Below are positions 5,904-10,744 of a stretch of DNA of 10,744 nucleotides, in pieces. The notes below the pieces were generated by a model. That model saw only the letters and a program-made list of their open reading frames with translations, was not told the DNA's origin and ran no database searches. Location of the stretch: contig CASQEL010000041.1 of the NCBI GenBank assembly GCA_949427775.1, forward strand, positions 1-10,744, in the 5' to 3' direction. A program made the position numbers and the translations under genes. Each line of letters begins with the position of its first letter. Within the stretch, counting starts at the first letter, position 1. The DNA comes from an uncultured Desulfovibrionaceae bacterium (GTDB lineage: Bacteria > Desulfobacterota > Desulfovibrionia > Desulfovibrionales > Desulfovibrionaceae).

Positions 5904-6500
5904 TTACTGTACGACAAAATTGGTGAAATATACCCGCACCACGCGTTGTGCGCCCAAAATCTGATTCAACCGCGCGCCGACCTCAGCCTTCAGCAGAACC
6001 TTGCCTTCCGGCGAGGAAACATCGGCAAAGCTTTTGCCTGCCAGCAACATAATGACGGCGTCGCGTATTTTTGCGCTCTGGGCTTTCAATTCCTTGGAAA
6101 CGTCGGCGTTCACCTCCACCTCCATGCCCAACTTGAGGTAACGTTTTCCCGACGGATCAGACAGGTTGACCACAAACTCCGGCAGGGGCAACACAACCCC
6201 GCCGCTGCGCGGCAGCTCGGACTGACGCTCAATCCGGGGCGATACATCTTGTTTGACCTCCCCGGACGGCGCCCCCTGCGACGTGGCCGTCGCCTCCGCC
6301 GCGGGCGTTTCCCCGCTCTTCACAGGCACATAGATATAAAACCACCAATACAGACCGGCTCCCGCCGCCGCCAGGGTCATCAGCAGAATGACCAGAATAA
6401 TGACGATTTTTTTGGCTCGCGACCGCTTTTTCGGGGCCTCCGGGGCAGACCCCGTCGCGGGAAGCGCTTTCGGATCTTTAGGGGCTTCTCTACCTGCCAT
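5904..6500 (-). CDS. fliL: Flagellar basal body-associated protein FliL
   Basis: FliL is a single-pass inner-membrane protein around the stator units that supports motor torque; its periplasmic domain is stomatin-like. 198 aa from ATG 6500, chosen because GGGAG lies 7 bases upstream; an open frame extends to 6545 without such a site. Layout: a basic, Pro/Ala-rich cytoplasmic N-terminus (1-30, ending KKRSRAKK), one membrane helix (about 31-57), a Ser/Ala/Glu linker, and the conserved periplasmic domain from about 103 (LPLPEFVVNLSD, RYLKLGMEVEV, KIRDAVIMLLAGKSFADVSSPEGK) to the terminal VVRVYFTNFVVQ. First gene of the flagellar block, preceded by a sigma-54 promoter candidate at 6552-6567. Confidence 0.95.
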   Translation of the reverse strand: MAGREAPKDPKALPATGSAPEAPKKRSRAKKIVIILVILLMTLAAAGAGLYWWFYIYVPVKSGETPAAEATATSQGAPSGEVKQDVSPRIERQSELPRSGGVVLPLPEFVVNLSDPSGKRYLKLGMEVEVNADVSKELKAQSAKIRDAVIMLLAGKSFADVSSPEGKVLLKAEVGARLNQILGAQRVVRVYFTNFVVQ

Positions 6501-6551
6501 ATGCTGTCTCCCTGTTGACTGACGAAAAACCGTTTCGGACGCCACAGCTTA

Positions 6552-6567
6552 TGCACAAATTGTTCCA
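6552..6567 (-). promoter_or_regulatory. Candidate sigma-54 (RpoN) promoter for fliL-fliN-fliO-fliP-fliQ
   Basis: The minus strand reads TGGAACAATTTGTGCA. Against the -24/-12 consensus TGGCACG-N4-TTGCW it keeps the essential GG and GC exactly 10 bases apart and matches 9 of 12 fixed positions. Initiation about 12 bases beyond the GC would fall near 6541, leaving a leader of about 40 bases before the fliL ATG. Sigma-54 control of flagellar genes is common in proteobacteria. An upstream activator site was not identified. Confidence 0.6.
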
Positions 6568-6730
6568 ATCGCAAGTCCTGTCTCCGGCGGAACAGATCTC
6601 CCCCACCCATCGCAGGGAGCGAGCATCCCCGGACCATCCCTCCGGCACTCTCTCGCGCCGAAGCCGGCGTTACCGCATGCTGACGGGAGATTTCCGCCCT
6701 GTCGCCGCGCCGCCCGGCCTTTTGACGTCC

Positions 6731-7462
6731 TCAGTTCATGTGCCGCGCGGGACGCGGGCCGAAAATATCCGTGCCGATACGCACCAGTGTCGCGCCTTCG
6801 GCCACAGCCTCCTCAAAATCTCCGGACATGCCCATGGACAAATGGGGCAATGTGCACCCCAGACGGCGCTCCAGGTCATCCCGCAGACCGCGTAAACGGG
6901 CAAAATGCGGCCGGGCGGCCGGACCGTCGTCAAATATCGGAGGCAGGCACATAAGCCCCTGCAGCTCCAGATGCGGCAAGCCCATGACGCCCTCGGCCAG
7001 CGCGGGCAGCTCTTCCACGGCCGCGCCGGACTTCCGGACCTCGCCCCCGATATTCACCTGGATGAGCACAGGCTGGCGCGTCCCGGAAGATTCCAGGTGT
7101 TTTTCCAGCCCGACCGCCAGCTTGAGCGAATCCAGCGAATGAATAAGCGCAAAGCGTCCGGCCACATCGCGGGCCTTGCGGCTCTGCACATGGCCGATGC
7201 AGTGCCAGCGCATGGCGACGCATTCGGGGTTTCCGGACAACGCCCCCTGTTTGGCGCGGGCTTCCTGCACATAGTTTTCGCCGAAGTCCACTTGCCCCCA
7301 TGCGGCAAGGCAGGCCATGCTCTCGACCGGATGCAGTTTGGAAACGGCGACCAGCGTCACCTCTTCTTCGGCGCGTCCGGCGGCGCGCACGGCATCGGCC
7401 AGTCGCCTCCGTACCGCTTCCCAACGTTCCCGCAACGCGGCGGCATCTTGCATACTGAACAT
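6731..7462 (-). CDS. yggS: YggS/PLPBP-family pyridoxal phosphate homeostasis protein
   Basis: A cytoplasmic PLP-binding protein with an alanine-racemase-like TIM barrel. The family has no known catalytic activity and buffers vitamin B6 and amino-acid pools. 243 aa. Visible: the PLP-lysine in VAVSKLHP (Lys42), FGENYVQEA (60-68), RWHCIGHVQSRKAR (85-98), IHSLDS (107-112), VNIGGEVRKSG (136-146), LQGLMCLPP (168-175), and the phosphate-binding end LSMGMSGDFEEAV (208-220) with GATLVRIGTDIFG (223-235). WHCIGHVQ replaces the more usual WHFIGHLQ. ATG 7462 has GAGG 6 bases upstream; an ATG three codons later is possible. It follows era by 67 bases on the same strand and may be cotranscribed. No terminator is evident between it and the flagellar block 230 bases on. 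Confidence 0.95.
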   Translation of the reverse strand: MFSMQDAAALRERWEAVRRRLADAVRAAGRAEEEVTLVAVSKLHPVESMACLAAWGQVDFGENYVQEARAKQGALSGNPECVAMRWHCIGHVQSRKARDVAGRFALIHSLDSLKLAVGLEKHLESSGTRQPVLIQVNIGGEVRKSGAAVEELPALAEGVMGLPHLELQGLMCLPPIFDDGPAARPHFARLRGLRDDLERRLGCTLPHLSMGMSGDFEEAVAEGATLVRIGTDIFGPRPARHMN

Positions 7463-7529
7463 GATATACCTCTGAGGCGACGCCCCGGTTTCCCGCGGCG
7501 CGTCCGCAACCCTCCCGCCGACAACGGGG

Positions 7530-8474
7530 TCAGCGCGCGGAGGAGTCGCCGATCATTCCCATTTCACGTAAAAAGTTCAGATCTTCCGTCCAGTTCTCAC
7601 GAACCTTCACCCACAGTTCCAGATGGACCTTGCCGCCCAGCAGTTCCCGGATTTCCTTGCGGGCCTGAATGCCGATTTCCTTGATGGACGCCCCGCCCTT
7701 GCCGATGACCATGGCTTTGTGCGAAGGCCGCGCCACATAAATGGCGGCGTGGATGATCGTCTGGCCGCGCTCTTCGTCCTCTTCCCAGCTTTCAATATCC
7801 ACGGCCACGGAATAGGGCACTTCCTGCTTGAGATGCAGAAAAAGCTTCTCGCGGATGATTTCCGCAGCCATGAAACGCACGGGGGCCGTGGAAAGCTGAT
7901 CTTCGGGAAACTGCGCCTCTCCGGCGGGCAAGTGGCGGACGATCAGATCGCGGAGATCCCGCAGGCCGTCCCTGCGTAACGCGGAGGCCGGAAAAATTTC
8001 GGCCCTGGGCCACATTTCGTTGAGCCGCGTCAGCAATGGCAGCATTTTACTTTTGTCGCTGAACAGGTCGATCTTGTTGGGCACGATGATCACGGGCCGC
8101 TCTTCGGCGGCCAACGCCTCAGCCAGCGCGGCCGTGTCCCGTTCCAGAAATTCCGGCTTGCGGATGTACAAATCCGCATCCAGCAGCAACAGAATCACGT
8201 CCGCGGCGGCCATGCTCTGCCAGACGGCCTGGATCATGCCCTTGCTGAGACGCCCCCGCACCTGGGTCAGACCCGGCGTGTCCATAAAAATAACCTGGGC
8301 GTCCGTCTCCGTCAGGATGCCCACGATCTGATTGCGGGTCGTCTGGGGACGGGGCGTGACGATAGTCACTTTCTGGCCCATCAGCGCATTCAGCAAGGTG
8401 GATTTGCCCGCGTTGGGAGGTCCCATGAGGGCCACCCAGCCGCAGCGGCGTTCTCCGGTATGTTCAGAAGCCAT
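7530..8474 (-). CDS. era: GTPase Era
   Basis: An essential GTPase that binds the 3' end of 16S rRNA and assists 30S maturation. 314 aa from ATG 8474, supported by AAGGAG 5 bases upstream; an in-frame ATG ten codons earlier (8504) lacks proper spacing. All GTPase motifs are present: G1 GPPNAGKS (18-25), G2 with TT in RPQTTRNQI (42-50), G3 DTPG (65-68), G4 NKID (133-136), G5 SAL (164-166). The C-terminal KH domain (about 200-300) carries the RNA-binding GxxG loop in MVIGKGGASIKEIG (255-268) and ends in the typical ELWVKVRENW. Divergent from the VUT-family gene and followed by yggS. Confidence 0.98.
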   Translation of the reverse strand: MASEHTGERRCGWVALMGPPNAGKSTLLNALMGQKVTIVTPRPQTTRNQIVGILTETDAQVIFMDTPGLTQVRGRLSKGMIQAVWQSMAAADVILLLLDADLYIRKPEFLERDTAALAEALAAEERPVIIVPNKIDLFSDKSKMLPLLTRLNEMWPRAEIFPASALRRDGLRDLRDLIVRHLPAGEAQFPEDQLSTAPVRFMAAEIIREKLFLHLKQEVPYSVAVDIESWEEDEERGQTIIHAAIYVARPSHKAMVIGKGGASIKEIGIQARKEIRELLGGKVHLELWVKVRENWTEDLNFLREMGMIGDSSAR

Positions 8475-8704
8475 AGTATCTCCTTGTTGCACTTGCTTTT
8501 TCATACCCTGCGGCCGACGTCAACCCGAACCGGCGGCCTGATGCCCCGCTCCACGCCGGTCATGGCATCCCGGATAGAGAAATGCTTTACGGCGGGGCCT
8601 GCCCGTCCGGGCTTCCGCCATGCCGCAATGTTGTCTTATCCGCGGGCTTTCCCCCGAAGAAACAGGGATTGACGACGCCCGCCGCAACGCATAGTCTGCC
8701 GCCC
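8475..8704. other. 230-bp divergent spacer between era and the VUT gene
   Basis: It holds the era ribosome binding site (8480-8485) and the candidate promoter of the plus-strand gene described separately. For era, TTGACG on the minus strand (8518-8523) resembles a -35, but no matching -10 sits at the right distance. I see no RNA gene, terminator or convincing operator. An open frame upstream of the VUT ATG (from 8582) lacks a ribosome binding site and family similarity. Confidence 0.5.
8669..8695 (+). promoter_or_regulatory. Weak promoter candidate for the VUT-manC pair
   Basis: TTGACG (8669-8674) and CATAGT (8690-8695) match -35 and -10 consensus at 5 and 4 of 6 positions, but with a short 15-base spacer; an alternative -10 (TAGTCT, 8692-8697) has 17-base spacing and fewer matches. 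Either would start transcription at or within a few bases of the ATG at 8705, in line with the absence of a Shine-Dalgarno sequence there. Confidence 0.3.
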
Positions 8705-9205
8705 ATGATACACTTGCTTGTTTATATCTTACTCATTGTCGGCATCAATCTGGCGTTTGCCGTAACGCCCCTGATCCCTCTGCCCAACGGGGAGATGTGG
8801 CCGCCGCTTTCGTTGGCGGTAGGTTTCACCTTCGTCGTGCGCGACTATGCGCAACGGCATGTCGGGCATAACATACTCTGGGCCATGCTTATCGGATGCG
8901 GGATCAGCTGGTTCATGGCGTCTCCGGAACTGGCCGTGGCCAGCGCCGCCGCGTTTGGCGTCGGAGAACTGGCCGACTGGGCCGTCTTCACCCTGACCCG
9001 GCGTCCCTTTTCTCAGCGCCTGCTGCTTTCCAGCCTGCTGGGCACGCCTCTGGACAGCCTGGTTTTCCTGACCTTTATCGGTCTGGCCACCCCCTGGTCC
9101 ATGCTCACCATGACCGCCAGCAAGATGCTGGGGGCGCTTATCGTCTACATGCTGGTGCGGCGGCGCGAACAGGCGCGGTCCGCCGTGGCGCAGGAGGAAT
9201 CATGA
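8705..9205 (+). CDS. Short VUT-family (YhhQ-like) membrane protein, putative queuosine-precursor transporter
   Basis: 166 aa and almost entirely membrane-embedded. Hydrophobic segments are visible at about 2-22, 33-46, 57-72, 76-98, 107-127 and 132-151, with a basic, then acidic, cytoplasmic-looking tail. The family is suggested by WPPLSLAVGFTFVVRDYAQR (32-51), AFGVGELADWAVFTL (83-97) and the SSLLGTPLDSLVFL stretch (109-122), which matches the pattern near the end of VUT/YhhQ proteins. E. coli YhhQ (about 221 aa) imports preQ precursors of queuosine. This protein is markedly shorter, so the substrate is uncertain. The ATG at 8705 has no ribosome binding site; an upstream in-frame TTG at 8669 directly abuts AGGGA and is less likely. 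The stop overlaps the manC start (ATGA), so the two are probably translated together. Confidence 0.75.
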   Translation: MIHLLVYILLIVGINLAFAVTPLIPLPNGEMWPPLSLAVGFTFVVRDYAQRHVGHNILWAMLIGCGISWFMASPELAVASAAAFGVGELADWAVFTLTRRPFSQRLLLSSLLGTPLDSLVFLTFIGLATPWSMLTMTASKMLGALIVYMLVRRREQARSAVAQEES

Positions 9206-10620
9206 TGCTGCTCCCGGTTATTCTCAGCGGCGGTTCGGGCACCCGTCTGTGGCCGCTGTCACGTACAGGATACCCCAAACAATTCATGGACCTGGGCGGA
9301 CGCACGTTGTTCGGGGACACCCTGCAACGCGCCCTGAAATTGCCTGATACGGGCGCGCCGCTGGTGGTCTGCAACGAATCACACCGTTTTATGGCTGCCT
9401 CCGCTCTGCAGCTGCGCGGCGTTCAGGCCCATATCCTCCTGGAGCCCGTGCCCCGCAACACCGCGCCGGCCATTGCCCTGGCGGCTCTGGCGGCCCTGGA
9501 TCTGCACGGCGAGGCGGCGGACCCGTTGCTGCTGGTGCTGCCCTCGGATCACGCCATCAGCCCCCAGGAAACATTTGTGGCCGCCGTGGCCGAGGCCGCG
9601 CGTTGCGCGGAACAGGGACGCTTGGTCACGTTCGGCGTGCCGCCGACGCGTCCCGAAACCGGCTTCGGCTACATCCGCCGGGGGGCCGCCGTGCCCGGCG
9701 GTTATACGGTAGCCGCATTCGTGGAAAAACCGGAGATGGAGCAGGCCCGCCGCATGCTGGAGCAGGGAGACTGCTACTGGAACAGCGGTATGTTCCTCTT
9801 CCGCGCTTCAGTCTATCTGCGCGAACTGGACACTTACGCCCCCGACATCGCCGAGGCTTGCCGGAAAGCCTGGACAAAGCGCGCGGCGGATCGCGATTTT
9901 CTGCGTGTCGATGCCGAAGCCTTTGCGGCCTGCCCGTCCGACTCCATAGACTATGCTGTCATGGAGCACACCGGACAGGCCTGTGTGGTGCCGCTGGAGG
10001 CGGAGTGGAACGATCTCGGTTCCTGGAATGCGCTCTACGACAGCGTGCCGCACGACGCAGAAGGCAACGCCTGCACCGGAGACGTCATGGTGCAGGACGC
10101 GCGGAACTGCTACCTCCACGGCAGCCACCGTTTGGTGGCGGCTCTGGGCGTGGACGGTCTGGCTGTCGTGGAAACGGCCGACGCCGTGCTGGTGGCCGAC
10201 AAACGCCGGGCGCAGGACGTCAAACTGCTGCTCCAGTCGCTCAAGGCGCAAAAACGCCCGGAAGCGGAAAACCATACCCGCGTGTTGCGTCCCTGGGGCT
10301 CCTACGAAGTGCTGGCCCAAGGCGAACGCTTTCAGGTCAAGCGGATTATCGTGGGAACGGGGCAGGTGCTCTCGCTGCAACTGCACCACCATCGCGCCGA
10401 GCACTGGGTCGTGGTGCGGGGCACGGCCCGCGTGACTGTGGGCGAAAAGGTCATGCTGCTGCACGAAGATCAATCCACCTACATTCCCCTGGGGACTGTG
10501 CACCGCCTGGAAAATCCCGGCAAAATTCCGCTGGAAATCGTGGAAATACAATCCGGCGTGTATCTGGGCGAGGACGATATCGTCCGTCTGGAAGACACCT
10601 ACGGGCGCGTCCAAAAGTAG
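9202..10620 (+). CDS. manC: Bifunctional mannose-1-phosphate guanylyltransferase / mannose-6-phosphate isomerase
   Basis: Type II PMI-GMP enzyme: converts fructose-6-P to mannose-6-P and couples mannose-1-P with GTP to make GDP-mannose for lipopolysaccharide, exopolysaccharide or glycoprotein synthesis in the cytoplasm. 472 aa, the usual family length. The nucleotidyltransferase domain (1 to about 285) has GGSGTRLWPLSRTGYPKQF (10-28), PRNTAPA (84-90), PSDHAI (114-119), ETGFGYI (152-158), FVEKPE (173-178), NSGMFLF (194-200) and WNDLGSW (269-275). The C-terminal cupin isomerase domain (about 350-470) has RPWGSYEVL (363-371), the metal-binding SLQLHHHRAEHW (391-402), QSTYIPLGTVHRLENPG (424-440) and SGVYLGEDDIVRLED (451-465). 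AGGAGG lies 4 bases before ATG 9202 and 7 before the adjacent ATG 9205, so either may start. It overlaps the upstream VUT gene by 4 bases. Confidence 0.97.
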   Translation: MMLLPVILSGGSGTRLWPLSRTGYPKQFMDLGGRTLFGDTLQRALKLPDTGAPLVVCNESHRFMAASALQLRGVQAHILLEPVPRNTAPAIALAALAALDLHGEAADPLLLVLPSDHAISPQETFVAAVAEAARCAEQGRLVTFGVPPTRPETGFGYIRRGAAVPGGYTVAAFVEKPEMEQARRMLEQGDCYWNSGMFLFRASVYLRELDTYAPDIAEACRKAWTKRAADRDFLRVDAEAFAACPSDSIDYAVMEHTGQACVVPLEAEWNDLGSWNALYDSVPHDAEGNACTGDVMVQDARNCYLHGSHRLVAALGVDGLAVVETADAVLVADKRRAQDVKLLLQSLKAQKRPEAENHTRVLRPWGSYEVLAQGERFQVKRIIVGTGQVLSLQLHHHRAEHWVVVRGTARVTVGEKVMLLHEDQSTYIPLGTVHRLENPGKIPLEIVEIQSGVYLGEDDIVRLEDTYGRVQK

Positions 10621-10634
10621 ATACTCCATATTCC

Positions 10635-10667
10635 GGCGTATTCCGGATTCTTCACTGAAAATACGCC
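10635..10667 (+). terminator. Possible hairpin after manC
   Basis: GGCGTATT (10635-10642) pairs with AATACGCC (10660-10667) across a 17-base loop, starting 15 bases after the manC stop. No T run follows, so intrinsic termination is doubtful. A direct repeat TATTCCGG (10629-10636 and 10639-10646) with 10-base period overlaps its left arm. Confidence 0.35.
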
Positions 10668-10691
10668 CGACAGACAGAGGCGCGGATTACC

Positions 10692-10719
10692 AGAGCATTT
10701 TCAGGTTGAAATGCGCTCT
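10692..10719. repeat. Imperfect palindrome near right edge
   Basis: AGAGC (10692-10696) pairs with GCTCT (10715-10719), and TTTCA (10699-10703) with TGAAA (10707-10711) around a 3-base loop, with small internal mismatches between them. It leads directly into the GC palindrome at 10719-10739, suggesting one compound element rather than chance. Confidence 0.5.
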
Positions 10720-10739
10720 TGGGGGCTGCTCGCCCCCAA
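10719..10739. repeat. 8-bp GC-rich inverted repeat, terminator or REP-like
   Basis: TTGGGGGC (10719-10726) and GCCCCCAA (10732-10739) form a perfect stem with loop TGCTC. Continuing sequence in the window is AAACCCC... up to the edge at 10744, so no T run is seen on the plus strand. It could be a dispersed palindromic unit or a terminator acting on a gene beyond the edge. Confidence 0.5.
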
Positions 10740-10744
10740 ACCCC

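Noticed and set aside
6501..6545. Longer FliL start
   Set aside because: The ATG at 6545 has no suitable ribosome binding site, would lie almost on the predicted transcription start, and the ATG at 6500 has GGGAG at ideal spacing.
6568..6730. Terminator between yggS and the flagellar block
   Set aside because: Only short GC stems without T runs were found, so no terminator is called; read-through from era-yggS remains possible.
8475..8504. Longer Era start
   Set aside because: The AAGGAG that serves ATG 8474 lies within this extension, and the extra ten residues are not typical of Era.
8896..9201. Upstream extension of the manC frame by 102 codons
   Set aside because: The extension lies inside the VUT gene, is basic and low in complexity, and ManC proteins start at the ILSGGSGTRLW motif; AGGAGG marks the start at 9202 or 9205.
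9808..10629. 273-codon open frame antisense to manC
   Set aside because: Sequence composition is that of a shadow frame and the plus strand encodes a full, motif-complete ManC.

Overview
The window reads as a chromosomal core region of a motile, Gram-negative delta-proteobacterium, most likely Desulfovibrionaceae. Points in favour are the moderately high GC, an AroL-type shikimate kinase, a LysM-carrying MltD-like transglycosylase, a flagellar export cluster next to era and yggS, and a short VUT-family membrane protein coupled to manC. The taxonomic call is an inference from gene content and protein style; no search was possible. There are no tRNA or rRNA genes, CRISPR arrays, insertion sequences or phage genes.

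Layout. Positions 1-522 (minus) hold shikimate kinase aroL, cut by the left edge just short of its expected end. An 11-bp-stem intrinsic terminator at 586-615 ends the next minus-strand gene, the mltD-like lytic transglycosylase lipoprotein (675-2381). A 236-bp divergent spacer with an A/T-rich promoter candidate separates it from a plus-strand SpoU/TrmH-family RNA 2'-O-methyltransferase (2618-3391). That gene converges on a minus-strand flagellar block, read in the order fliL (6500-5904), fliN (5786-5247), fliO (5254-4763), fliP (4830-4018), fliQ (3708-3439). A good RpoN (sigma-54) -24/-12 candidate sits 52-67 bases upstream of fliL. Upstream again, on the same strand, are era (8474-7530) and the PLP-binding protein yggS (7462-6731). 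On the plus strand, divergent from era, a 166-aa VUT-family membrane protein (8705-9205) overlaps the bifunctional GDP-mannose enzyme gene manC/algA (9202-10620) by an ATGA. The right edge carries a cluster of palindromes.

Function. FliP and FliQ are core subunits of the flagellar type III export gate, FliO assists FliP assembly, FliN is the switch/C-ring protein and FliL is a stator-associated protein. Era and the SpoU-family methyltransferase act on ribosomal RNA. AroL and MltD serve aromatic biosynthesis and murein turnover. ManC supplies GDP-mannose for surface polysaccharide.

Most of the window is ordinary housekeeping and motility sequence, and I do not see a convincing new multi-gene system. 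The parts worth a second look are: the 309-bp non-coding spacer with back-to-back hairpins that splits fliP from fliQ; the absence of fliM and fliR from a block that otherwise follows the usual fliLMNOPQR order; the sigma-54 promoter candidate; the duplicated tryptophan motif at the FliN N-terminus; the VUT-manC translational coupling; and two genes (aroL and the VUT gene) whose promoter-like elements lie so close to the ATG that leaderless mRNAs are plausible.
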